From the NCBI RefSeq assembly GCF_014651515.1, contig NZ_BMXA01000002.1:186001-250000 (forward strand): a stretch of 64,000 bases of DNA, in the 5' to 3' direction. The DNA is from Arenicella chitinivorans. GTDB taxonomy: Bacteria > Pseudomonadota > Gammaproteobacteria > Arenicellales > Arenicellaceae. Below the pieces are notes generated by a model. It did no database searches. It was not told the origin of the DNA and was given only the letters and a program-made list of their open reading frames with translations. A program made the position numbers and the translations under genes. Of this stretch, positions 35,362-44,025 are shown piece by piece (within the stretch, counting starts at the first letter, position 1; the number at the start of each line of letters is the position of its first letter).

Positions 35362-37257
35362 TTACTCGCTGCCCGCGTTGACTTGATTAACTTTCAAATA
35401 GTTTTGAGCACGCTTGATGAGTGCTGCTGGAGAGGCTTCTCCCAGTGTGTCTGCGTTGAATCCGGTGCCACCTTTGGAAAAGAACAGAAAACTGAAGTCC
35501 ACACCAGCTTGCTGCGCCTGTCCGTGACAGCCCATGCAGCCGCCCATGGTGACTGACTCCGAGGCAGAGATAGTGACATTGGTCGCATTGGCGCTGATAT
35601 AGCATACTGGGTCATCACCACCATGATTGGTGCACGTACCACCACAGCGTGTGCCGCCCCATTGGTATGGACCCGCAAATAAAGCACCGTCGACGCCCGG
35701 TTTAGGTTGATAGCTCGACGCAGTGTAGCCGCGAGGGACCGCAATGGTTTGACCGGAAGCCGGCCAGTCGACGCCATCCTCAAAGTCCCCACAGTACGGT
35801 TGCTCCGTTGGCTTACTGCTCGGGAATGGGAAGCTGTCGGTGGCTCGGTTGTTGATAAAGTCCGTAGCTGTGAGTGCCGCACTGCCATCCCCCGGACCAA
35901 TGACCCCGCCCTTGAACAGTTGTACGCCGGGCTGGCTGCTCTCGATGACATTGTTGGCCAGGTAATAATCCAGTGTTGCTGCACTAGGCGGCTGACTCGG
36001 ATCTTGTTCATTGACCGGAATCGCCTGCACACCTTTTAGATGATAGTACTGCCAGACGGAGTCCTTAAACTGCGGCGAGTTCGCCATTAAACCATGTACA
36101 TTTTGGTTCACCGAGGTAACTGCCGTGGTGATTGTCGGAGGTTGGGTGACGGTAATTGGCCCCGCATGCCCTGCTGGTAACCCGTCGCCAACCGGTAGAT
36201 TCGCATTCGCTACTGGGAGATTTTCAGTTACTAAGGTACCGGACCCGTTGTTGATCACGGCAACTGGGGATGAGCCGGTGGCTGGATCATAGCCCAATGA
36301 CGTGTAGTCGGTAATGTAATACAAACCCGTTGGCTTGCCGTTGGGCAGTACTAGATTGTCCTTATGCTCGAAGGTGGCGAAGATAAAGGTCGGGTAGTTT
36401 TCAGTCTTCTGAATGATGTGTAGACCGACCAGGCCAAACGTGCCGTTATTGGCCACCGGCGCTTCTTCGGTGCCGGTGTAGTACACCGCCTCGGCAGTAT
36501 GGTAACGCGATGCATCCACACCGGGTGTGATCATGCGCCATGCGGCTTTGACTTCGACGGAATTGGTTGGAAGATTGGTCGAAGAGTTTGCATTCAAGCT
36601 CTGCCCATAGTCGTATTCAATCTGATTGACTTTAGCTTCAAACAATAACTGCGTATCGTCGTAAGGATTGGTTGATCGGTTCGGCGGATTTTTGGGGAAG
36701 AAAATAATGTTCTGACCGATTTGTGAGGACTCATCTAAGTTGTTGTACAACTGGAGCACACCGTCGCCAAAAGACGGTACCTTTGAACCTGACTCAGATG
36801 CTGGCGCAAACACATAATTAGGGCTCTTTGCGAATGGTAAGGTTGGACTCGGTGGTGTGCTGTAATGCGGGAACAGTTCGGTGCGATGTGCAAACGTCTC
36901 CCAGACCAGCAGATTAGTACCGATTTGTCCTGTTTGTTTACCGCTGGCGTAAAAATTTGGGTTGCCGGAAGTCACAAAACTTTTCGTTGGATCCGGTTTC
37001 CCGCGATTGGCTGGGAGTGCACCGGCTGGCGAATTAAGTGCAATAAATTCGCGCCAAGCGAAGTTTGCCAGTGCCGCATGGTCCAGTTTGTCACCAGTGA
37101 ACTCGGTGGCGATCTGGGGCCCGTTGGCGGTAAGGTCCGCCAGGGTGATGGGTCGCCCGTTGTCGTCAGCCGCATAGGCCGGTGCAGACAACAGTGTGAA
37201 AGAGGCTGCCATGCTGAGCATGGTTCGCCGTACCTGTTGGTCTATGATTGATTTCAT
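35362..37257 (-). CDS. Secreted single-CxxCH protein, paralogue B
   Basis: A 631-residue exported protein: signal peptide (MKSIIDQQVRRTMLSMAASF, cleavage after AYA) and one heme c motif, CMGCH, at about residue 572 within VTMGGCMGCHGQAQQ. Motifs shared with the other two paralogues are NFAWREFIALNSP, VEVKAAWRMITPG...SRYHTAEAVYY, FGLVGLHIIQKTENYPTFIFATFEHKDN and SVWQYYHLKG. It is the longest of the three because of Gly/Pro/Thr-rich insertions between the two halves. GAGG lies 8 bp before the ATG. Electron transfer or a redox enzyme role is a guess from the heme motif only. Confidence 0.85.
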   Translation of the reverse strand: MKSIIDQQVRRTMLSMAASFTLLSAPAYAADDNGRPITLADLTANGPQIATEFTGDKLDHAALANFAWREFIALNSPAGALPANRGKPDPTKSFVTSGNPNFYASGKQTGQIGTNLLVWETFAHRTELFPHYSTPPSPTLPFAKSPNYVFAPASESGSKVPSFGDGVLQLYNNLDESSQIGQNIIFFPKNPPNRSTNPYDDTQLLFEAKVNQIEYDYGQSLNANSSTNLPTNSVEVKAAWRMITPGVDASRYHTAEAVYYTGTEEAPVANNGTFGLVGLHIIQKTENYPTFIFATFEHKDNLVLPNGKPTGLYYITDYTSLGYDPATGSSPVAVINNGSGTLVTENLPVANANLPVGDGLPAGHAGPITVTQPPTITTAVTSVNQNVHGLMANSPQFKDSVWQYYHLKGVQAIPVNEQDPSQPPSAATLDYYLANNVIESSQPGVQLFKGGVIGPGDGSAALTATDFINNRATDSFPFPSSKPTEQPYCGDFEDGVDWPASGQTIAVPRGYTASSYQPKPGVDGALFAGPYQWGGTRCGGTCTNHGGDDPVCYISANATNVTISASESVTMGGCMGCHGQAQQAGVDFSFLFFSKGGTGFNADTLGEASPAALIKRAQNYLKVNQVNAGSE

Positions 37258-37322
37258 GTTCGTTCCTCGTTGTTGTGCGTTTGCACGCGATAAAAGTGGT
37301 TATTCACACGGGTGGCAGGTGG

Positions 37323-38315
37323 TTATTGCGTGGCGTCTGATGGCTCCTCCTTGCGCCAAGTATCGCCGTTGGACCAATGAATTCGCTGGCTGTCGTAATC
37401 AAGCTGACCCTGCATGGTTTGTTCACCGGTCCGTATTTCAACCCAATTTCGAATCAAGGCGCCGGTGCCGAGCGCGGTATCGAACTCCCATGTAAAGCGC
37501 CGATACTCAGTGGGATTTTTAATCGTTTGGTGACTGATTTTGTGTCGGACACCGGCCATGTTGACCCAACTTCCTTCGAGTGGAAATACACGTTGCCAAC
37601 CAATATAGTCTGACCAGTGTATGGCGGTTGAATCGAGGTCGATGCCGCCTTTGGTTTTGTTGTCTGGAAACGGTTTGTCTTTGGCGTTCACGTACCAGAT
37701 TTCGGGGTTTATCGTGCCCGGCACACCACCGATGTCGACTTCCAAGTTATGGCAATGAATGACTTCACGGGCTTTGTTTTTAATGGATATCCAGTCGCCC
37801 TCTAGGTGTAGATGTCGCCGCCAGATGTCGCCATCGGACCAGTGCAGCAGGTACCCATCTCGACTGACGGCTGCGGTTTTGACGGAATGCGTTTCCTTGT
37901 GCACACAGCTCAGCGTATGTCCGGTCAGAGTACCAACAAGTTTGGCACCCAGGACCGACTCGGCCTGCGTCATTTCCACTGGCGAGTTGCGTTGCGCCAG
38001 GGTGTGCAATTGCTGGAATTGGTCCTGCCATACGCCAGCCAGGTCCACGGTTCGAATATACGCATTCAAACCGTGGTCGCCAGGCCAGACAATCTCGCCA
38101 TTTTCGTACTGCGCCTGTTGGTCGTACATGGTGACTACACCGTCGGCCGTGACTGTACCGAATCCGTCACCAGCCCAAAGTCGATCGCCTTTCTGCCATA
38201 TCGTGACGTAAGAGTCGATCATTTGTTGCGGACGTAACGGCAGTTGCACAGGGCCAACCAAAGGCACCAAGTCGATCCATTGTCCAGTTAAATTGGGGAG
38301 CTTATTCGTTGTCAT
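37323..38315 (-). CDS. Repeat protein with HWSDGDxWRR modules, function unknown
   Basis: A 330-residue soluble protein with no signal peptide. A short motif recurs at least three times near residues 157-166 (LHWSDGDIWRR), 234-243 (IHWSDYIGWQRV) and 313-322 (IHWSNGDTWRKE), each near the end of a beta-rich stretch of roughly 80 residues that includes LEGDWISI or LEGSWVNM. The N-terminal part (LWAGDGFGTVTADGVVTMYD) may be a degenerate copy. This implies a tandem beta-barrel or lipocalin-like array. No family recognised. It lies between two CxxCH paralogues in the operon. Confidence 0.75.
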   Translation of the reverse strand: MTTNKLPNLTGQWIDLVPLVGPVQLPLRPQQMIDSYVTIWQKGDRLWAGDGFGTVTADGVVTMYDQQAQYENGEIVWPGDHGLNAYIRTVDLAGVWQDQFQQLHTLAQRNSPVEMTQAESVLGAKLVGTLTGHTLSCVHKETHSVKTAAVSRDGYLLHWSDGDIWRRHLHLEGDWISIKNKAREVIHCHNLEVDIGGVPGTINPEIWYVNAKDKPFPDNKTKGGIDLDSTAIHWSDYIGWQRVFPLEGSWVNMAGVRHKISHQTIKNPTEYRRFTWEFDTALGTGALIRNWVEIRTGEQTMQGQLDYDSQRIHWSNGDTWRKEEPSDATQ

Positions 38316-38330
38316 GGCTAGGCCTCGTGG

Positions 38331-39983
38331 CTACTTCTTAGGCAGCGGTTGCAGCGCATCAAATATATGGCTGATTTCCACGGCCTCGGTGGCATTCTCG
38401 GCACCATGGCACCCAAAGCAGTTCAGCGGAGTAAAGTCATCTTTACATATGGGAGGAAACTGAAAGAACGTTTCCATCGTGGTATTCGCAAGCTTTAGAG
38501 AACCGCGCAGGTCAGTACTCTTGCCGTCCTTGGGAATCTGACCTTCTGAGGTCCATACGCCGCCAGTCTGGATGTAATTTCCGCGCACATCTCCGAGCTC
38601 CAGCTGTGATAGCACCGAGACATTGATCGACGCGAGATCGGTGTTATTCGCCAAAGCGCCGGTCAACGATTGATCATTACCCCAGGGGTCGACACGAAGA
38701 ACATCGATCGTGCCGATTTCTTGTCCGGCGATATTGACGATGCATTCCGTGTTGGTATCGTCTTTACTGACTCGTTGGCATTCTGGGTCAGGGTAATTGT
38801 CACTTTTCTCATAGGCTGAGACCCTTGCATTGGCGGTGATTGCCGTGGGTTCGGCGCCGTCCTCCTGCATAAAATTCCAGGTGCCAGAAGCGTCATAAGC
38901 CTGGGTGCCCTTACCCGTGGCGGTCAGGTATTCATACGCTGCATCTGGCGCATTGCTGACGTGTTCAAAGGTCGACCAGATCATTTCCGGGTGGCCATTG
39001 ACGGTGCCAACCACGTGCATACCGACCAGCGCCAGCGTGGTTTCTTTGGTGCCGACGATGGGCCATTGTTGCTTCTTAGTCTTGGTGTTGATAGGCGCTC
39101 GATCGAATACTGGCACTACTGCGCGTTCGGTGACGTAAGTCGCTTTTCGTTGCGGATCGATGATCTGGTCCAGCTCAATCCAAGACGTTTTTAGTTCTAA
39201 TGCCAGCGCAATTTTGTCGTAACCCAATGGGTAGCCATAGCTGTCGGCAAACTCTGAGACTACGTCGAGTTGATCTTTGGTGGCTGGAAAATTGTTATGC
39301 GTGCAATGTTCCAATTGTTTGCTACAAAAAACATTATCCTTCGACGCACAACTTTCGTACTGCGCCAGACAAGCCGGATCTTCCTGGCCTGATAACCAAC
39401 GTAGTCTGTCGTTGAACGCGCCCATTTTTTTGCCGGTGGTATACAGCGCAAACACATCATTCACATGCAGGCCGTAGTACACCAGGGAACCGGTTTGCGA
39501 CACGAGGACGTCAAAACCGCCAGCTTGACCAAGTTCGATCTGCTCATCGGTCTTGGCTTTACGAACGCCTAGTCGCAATAGTCCGCCGGGCAAAAACTCA
39601 CGTTTACCATCTTCTTCCACAGAGATATTGTAGAAACCAGGCGAGGTATTAAATACATGATGCACACCTTCACCGGAGGTCAGCCACAAAAACATTTGTG
39701 CGCCCCATTTATAAAAGTCACAGCGCGTGTTGTTCTTAAAGTCGGCAAAAATTGGCGCTAAGCTGTTGGCGGGTTTCACCCAGCCGTTGGGCGTTACTTC
39801 ATCGCCCGCAAACCATGGCGAGATATCTGCGGTACAGCTTGGCTGTACGTCGCTGGGCAAACGTGCAGCCTTTACAAAGTTGGATTGAGCGACTGCATTG
39901 CCTGTCCAGATGATTGTCGTTAGCAGCCAAGCTGCGGTCAGCCAACGGTACTGGTATCTGGTTGATTGATATGCTGAGTTCAT
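38331..39983 (-). CDS. Secreted single-CxxCH protein, paralogue C
   Basis: A 550-residue exported protein with a signal segment (WLTAAWLLTTIIWTGNAVAQ) and a C-terminal heme c motif CFGCH at about residue 520. Shared family motifs are FYKWGAQMFLWLTSGEG, LELKTSWIELDQI, LALVGMHVVGTVNGHPEMIWSTFEHVSNAPDAAYEYL, and ANTTMETFFQFPP before the CxxCH. It also has an internal cysteine cluster (CLAQYESCASKDNVFCSKQLEHC) absent from the other two, possibly disulfides. AGGAG precedes the ATG. Confidence 0.85.
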   Translation of the reverse strand: MNSAYQSTRYQYRWLTAAWLLTTIIWTGNAVAQSNFVKAARLPSDVQPSCTADISPWFAGDEVTPNGWVKPANSLAPIFADFKNNTRCDFYKWGAQMFLWLTSGEGVHHVFNTSPGFYNISVEEDGKREFLPGGLLRLGVRKAKTDEQIELGQAGGFDVLVSQTGSLVYYGLHVNDVFALYTTGKKMGAFNDRLRWLSGQEDPACLAQYESCASKDNVFCSKQLEHCTHNNFPATKDQLDVVSEFADSYGYPLGYDKIALALELKTSWIELDQIIDPQRKATYVTERAVVPVFDRAPINTKTKKQQWPIVGTKETTLALVGMHVVGTVNGHPEMIWSTFEHVSNAPDAAYEYLTATGKGTQAYDASGTWNFMQEDGAEPTAITANARVSAYEKSDNYPDPECQRVSKDDTNTECIVNIAGQEIGTIDVLRVDPWGNDQSLTGALANNTDLASINVSVLSQLELGDVRGNYIQTGGVWTSEGQIPKDGKSTDLRGSLKLANTTMETFFQFPPICKDDFTPLNCFGCHGAENATEAVEISHIFDALQPLPKK

Positions 39984-40013
39984 TTTGATGCTCCTGGTGA
40001 GTTGTCTTTCGGG

Positions 40014-40754
40014 TTATTGATATGCGGGTGGCGGGTTGAGTTCGTTGAGTAGATTCAGATCGTCCTGGTCATGTTTGAGTTGATCGACTAGGGTTGTGAG
40101 GTTGCTAACCATGGCATGCGCAGGAAACGGATTTTGCTGACGACTTGCCGCGTGTAACGGTTTGGGTCTTAAGCCCAATTCATGTAATAGCGTTTGTTGG
40201 GTTGTCGATTTGAGTAGGTCTTCGTAAGCTAGACGTGTCACGGGGCCAGCAAGCTGAGTTTCGAGGCCTTGATAGAATTTCTGGTTGTGGGTCACGGCGG
40301 CGCGCAGTCGAGCGTAATCGACGTGCACTTGAATTGGCGTGGTGGCTGTCTCAGTGGTGCGGTAGTCTTCCCAACGGCCCGTGTGTTCAGCAATTAAACG
40401 GGACAAGTAAGCCTTGAGGGCGCTGCGACGGCGTAGGACGATTTTGTGAATCGTCGGGTCTTGGCATAGCTGCTTACGCAGAGCTGGTTGTTGTGGGTCG
40501 GTGATCTTAAAACCGAGCCAGTGATACCCAAGATTGTGCCTCCACACTGCTTCAAGAAATGCCGCTGGGTCTGCATCGCGCGCCAACAGGCTGCCGAGGT
40601 CGAATTGCGGATCGTCTCGCAATGGCAGCGCAGTGAATATGCCCGACGGATTAAACAGCTCGTGATGGCACAGCACGTCCGGGTGCGAGTGCATCAGTGT
40701 GCACAGCAGGTTGCTACCGGAGCGAGGTGTGGCCAGGATCACGAAGCGGCGCAT
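40014..40754 (-). CDS. Stf0-like sulfotransferase
   Basis: A 246-residue PAPS-dependent sulfotransferase. The 5'-phosphosulfate-binding loop is ATPRSGSNLLCTLM (about residues 8-21), and the 3'-phosphate-binding region is KIVLRRRSALKAYLSRL. A late RLAYEDLLK segment matches the family. Stf0-type enzymes sulfate sugars such as trehalose, and related ones act on other small molecules. The start codon lies 5 bp after the WD40 gene stop and lacks a clear SD, so translation is probably coupled. The sulfated substrate is unknown. Confidence 0.83.
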   Translation of the reverse strand: MRRFVILATPRSGSNLLCTLMHSHPDVLCHHELFNPSGIFTALPLRDDPQFDLGSLLARDADPAAFLEAVWRHNLGYHWLGFKITDPQQPALRKQLCQDPTIHKIVLRRRSALKAYLSRLIAEHTGRWEDYRTTETATTPIQVHVDYARLRAAVTHNQKFYQGLETQLAGPVTRLAYEDLLKSTTQQTLLHELGLRPKPLHAASRQQNPFPAHAMVSNLTTLVDQLKHDQDDLNLLNELNPPPAYQ

Positions 40755-40759
40755 GACGA

Positions 40760-42658
40760 TTATTCGAACGCCGGACTGTTGAGTCGTTGTTGCATACTGC
40801 GCAGGCTGTTCAGGGTTCGCAGCGTTTCACCGTCGACTAAGTAGATCGCACCGTCGTATGAAGATACGGTGACCTCACCGTCGTGAATGGCGATCCCGCT
40901 GATGCCGTTTTGTGCGATGCGTCGACACAAAACCTCTTCGGTGCGTAGGTCCACGCGTAGTAGCTCGCCCCAGTAATTGGTTACGATTACCACGTGATCG
41001 TTAAGAAATTCCAGCGCCTTGGGAGAGCGTCGACCCAAGCCGATATTTTGGCGCAAATTCCCTTCAAACAAACCGTGGATTTTGACGGTAAAGTCACGTC
41101 CGGCGCTGGCGACTAATTCACCATTGGGTGAGATCGCCACATCATCAATGATTGCCAGATGACCGGGGTAGTCTGCGATTTGTTCGCCGTCGAACTGCCA
41201 AGCCGCCAGCTTGCCGTCGGCACTGCAGCTCACACCGATCGCCTGCCTCGGATGCAATGCCAGCGCTTTAACTGCATTGTCGTGTACGTGGATATCACCT
41301 TGGATCTGACCATCGGCGTTGGTATGTACGATGGCGCCGGTGTAACAGGCCACAAACAAATCCCGATTGTAATTCGGCTGATCCGCGACCCGAATGCAGT
41401 TGATCGGCCCTTGGTTGAGGTTGGTCGAGAAAATTTGTTGAATCCGGCCGGAACGCACTCCGTAACGCTGGATCGATTGGTCATGCGTTCCCGTGAGAAT
41501 ATCAAATGCACCTGACTGTTGAGATTGGGTCGTGGTGATCGCATTCATCAGGACTCGCCCTGACTCGGGAACATGCGTATGGGTCCATATTTGTTCTTGA
41601 CGTGTCAGTCGACCGACACGGATAAGGCCATCGTCCGAGACCGTGGCAACCAAGTGTTGTGGTAGCAGAGCCACGTCGTTAAAGCAGGCATTACCAGGGT
41701 GTAACTCGTCCTCGGCACCTTGACCGTACTCGTCTAGACGAGCGCCAGAACGGGCATTCCAGCGCACCACCGTGCCATCGAATGTGCCAGCATACACAGA
41801 CTCGCCTTGTGTCGACCAATTGAAAGAACGTTCCCAAGTGCCGGGATGCGGTGTAAGTTCGACTTTATTTTGTAGGGTCTCAGCATCCCAAATGACAATG
41901 CGCTGATCATATGCGGCCGACAAAATATCACCGTTGTCTGGGGAGCAGGCGACTTTTTTGATACCGGCATCATGCGCCTTGATCTCATGGGTGAGTTCGC
42001 CGCTGTCGATGTTAAATATTCGTACTACGCCGTCGTCGCATCCTAAAACCGCGCGTCGGTTGAGTGGGTCGATTGCGCAAGTGTCCGCTTCGGTGTCGAA
42101 CGGTCCCAAAGTTTTCTCAAGTTTACGCTGTTTGAGATCCCAGATGCGCAGTGTCATATCATCACCGGAAGTGTAGAGCTTGCCATCGAGGTATGTGATC
42201 GATAGCGCATCCTGTTCGTGACCGAGAAATACGTGTTCGACCGCACCGGTATCCAGATTCCAAAGCAGTACGCGCCAATCACGCGATACGGAGGCTCCGA
42301 GATGGTCATTGATGAAGATGAAATCCTCCACGTCGTCACTATGACCTTTGAGCGTTCGGCGCAAACGGCGGTTTGTCAGGTCCCAGATAGCGATGGTGAA
42401 ATCGGAGGAACAGGATGCAGCTAGGGTGCCGCTTTGGTTGACGCTGACCCGATTCACTAGATGTGCATGGTAGCCAAGTAACTCAACTGCGTGCGAGACG
42501 GTATCAAACAAGGCCACCGCGCCGTCATACGCAGATGTGATAACCCAGGCGCTGTCGGGTACGTGACAGGCACACGTGACTGGGCCACGGTGGCGTGTGA
42601 AAGTGTCGTCCGTGGAGAACTGTGTAGCGAGACTGTCTGATGTGTGCGAGTTAAGCAT
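40760..42658 (-). CDS. WD40-repeat protein, probable double beta-propeller
   Basis: A 632-residue cytoplasmic protein composed of about 12-14 WD40 repeats, enough for two propellers. Typical repeat text is SGTLAASCSSDFTIAIWDL, LDGKLYTSGDDMTLRIWDL and PDNGDILSAAYDQRIVIWD. There is no kinase, caspase or TPR domain. WD40 propellers act as scaffolds. A WD-repeat protein is also, to my recollection, encoded in toxoflavin clusters beside a GTP cyclohydrolase II, which is why this neighbour of the RibA-like fusion is notable. It lies between the unrecognised 447-residue protein gene and the sulfotransferase gene. Confidence 0.88.
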   Translation of the reverse strand: MLNSHTSDSLATQFSTDDTFTRHRGPVTCACHVPDSAWVITSAYDGAVALFDTVSHAVELLGYHAHLVNRVSVNQSGTLAASCSSDFTIAIWDLTNRRLRRTLKGHSDDVEDFIFINDHLGASVSRDWRVLLWNLDTGAVEHVFLGHEQDALSITYLDGKLYTSGDDMTLRIWDLKQRKLEKTLGPFDTEADTCAIDPLNRRAVLGCDDGVVRIFNIDSGELTHEIKAHDAGIKKVACSPDNGDILSAAYDQRIVIWDAETLQNKVELTPHPGTWERSFNWSTQGESVYAGTFDGTVVRWNARSGARLDEYGQGAEDELHPGNACFNDVALLPQHLVATVSDDGLIRVGRLTRQEQIWTHTHVPESGRVLMNAITTTQSQQSGAFDILTGTHDQSIQRYGVRSGRIQQIFSTNLNQGPINCIRVADQPNYNRDLFVACYTGAIVHTNADGQIQGDIHVHDNAVKALALHPRQAIGVSCSADGKLAAWQFDGEQIADYPGHLAIIDDVAISPNGELVASAGRDFTVKIHGLFEGNLRQNIGLGRRSPKALEFLNDHVVIVTNYWGELLRVDLRTEEVLCRRIAQNGISGIAIHDGEVTVSSYDGAIYLVDGETLRTLNSLRSMQQRLNSPAFE

Positions 42659-42678
42659 AGTGGTATTTCCGTATTTGG

Positions 42679-44022
42679 TTAAAAGCGCAGGTTGTATACC
42701 GACTTGGCATACGGTTTGAGTTCGTCAGATAGCTGTGTGTCGACCGTGTGTGCTATTTGCTGGCAGTGTTCTGCGGCTGAAATGTTGTTGACCGGCGCAT
42801 TATTGTGGTCCGCACCAAACAAGGTGCTGCGGGGCGCGTGGTTTGCAATGGTGCTGATCCAATGTTGGAATCGAGCACGGCGCTGCGGAATGCTGAGTAG
42901 CCAATTGCTGCTGATGGTGAAAAAAGCATTGCTCCACCATAGAATGACACCTGAATCGTCGTTGAGGCGCGCAATCACCGGTGATGGGTCGTGTACGACA
43001 TCGCAGTGAATAAATTCAATATCCAGTTGTCGATGCGCATTCCAGAGCTCGGCGAAACGCTCAGCGCCGCCCCAGTGTTGAAGCTCGGCCTGCCATAAGG
43101 CATCCACATCTCGCCAGTCAATTTGTTCAACGTTCAGCCCGTCCCAGAGCTGGTAAAAGGTGTCTGTGCCGGGGTATTCGGACACCACCTGGCGACAGAA
43201 AGCTGGATAATCTCGACCATCCCAGTCTCGGATCATGCGTTGGCGAATTTCGAGTGCGCGTTGACTGTAGTCAAAAAAAGTAACTTTGGTGTGTCTATCA
43301 AAGCCACGTCGAGCGAGCAACATCAGGGGCTTGAAACCGGCAGCAACACACAGCAAGTGTGAGACCGGTGGTGAGTCTGGCTGTTGCGGCGCAACGTCAT
43401 CATAGGCTTCGATATTCCACAGGAAAACGCCGTTACGACCGCGTTGTAATTGTGTGTCGAGACTGCGAAAGAATGCGTTAGCGTGGGGTTTTGATGGGCG
43501 CGCGACGTTCACAAATTTCGTCACTAGCTCGTCGGGCAATGGCGGAATCTGAGATGGGTCGAGTTGCATGATCCACGCTGACGTCACCTTGGTATTCGGG
43601 GCTGTGCGCAAAAGCTCAGCATAGTGTTGTAAATCAAACAAAAGACACGCCGTGTCAAGCTCTGTGCGTCCGTTGGTCTGCCGCGTATTGGCGCAAATTA
43701 GCGCGTCACTTTGGTCGAAATAGGTGTGTACGCATTGATGAAAGTCGGCACAGCCCCAATGTGGTAGTTTCCAGACTTCATTAATAATGACGCCCGGTGA
43801 GAAAACGACACACGCGTCGTAGCCATTGGTCAGAGCACGTTGCAGAATCTGGTCGATCTGCGGTGATTCGATTACTTCGCCTTGGTAGCCAAAGCGCAGC
43901 CAAGACAGAGTCAAATCACGCAATGGCACTGGGTGCGATACATTGTCCGGCGCACGGTCATCCAACCACAAGCCATACGCGATCTTTTGTTGCGGCGATC
44001 GTTTTGTTAGTTGCGCGGCCAT
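42679..44022 (-). CDS. Uncharacterised two-domain protein of the GCHII/WD40 operon
   Basis: A 447-residue soluble protein I do not recognise. The N-terminal half (residues about 1-200) has alternating strand/helix text (YDACVVFSPGVIINEVW; DALICANTRQTNG; TACLLFDLQHYAELL) reminiscent of GT-A-like nucleotide folds. The C-terminal half contains LLCVAAGFKPLMLLARRGF followed by KVTFFDYSQRALEIRQRM, which reads like motif I and II of a Rossmann-type methyltransferase. The glycine-rich loop is not canonical, so SAM binding is uncertain. It starts 3 bp after the RibA-RibD fusion stop, so it is tightly coupled to it. Confidence 0.75.
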   Translation of the reverse strand: MAAQLTKRSPQQKIAYGLWLDDRAPDNVSHPVPLRDLTLSWLRFGYQGEVIESPQIDQILQRALTNGYDACVVFSPGVIINEVWKLPHWGCADFHQCVHTYFDQSDALICANTRQTNGRTELDTACLLFDLQHYAELLRTAPNTKVTSAWIMQLDPSQIPPLPDELVTKFVNVARPSKPHANAFFRSLDTQLQRGRNGVFLWNIEAYDDVAPQQPDSPPVSHLLCVAAGFKPLMLLARRGFDRHTKVTFFDYSQRALEIRQRMIRDWDGRDYPAFCRQVVSEYPGTDTFYQLWDGLNVEQIDWRDVDALWQAELQHWGGAERFAELWNAHRQLDIEFIHCDVVHDPSPVIARLNDDSGVILWWSNAFFTISSNWLLSIPQRRARFQHWISTIANHAPRSTLFGADHNNAPVNNISAAEHCQQIAHTVDTQLSDELKPYAKSVYNLRF

Positions 44023-44025
44023 GTC

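Noticed and set aside
35394-36032. A 212-codon minus-strand ORF within CxxCH paralogue B
   Set aside because: Different frame of the same strand as a well-supported secreted protein; Arg/Ser-rich.
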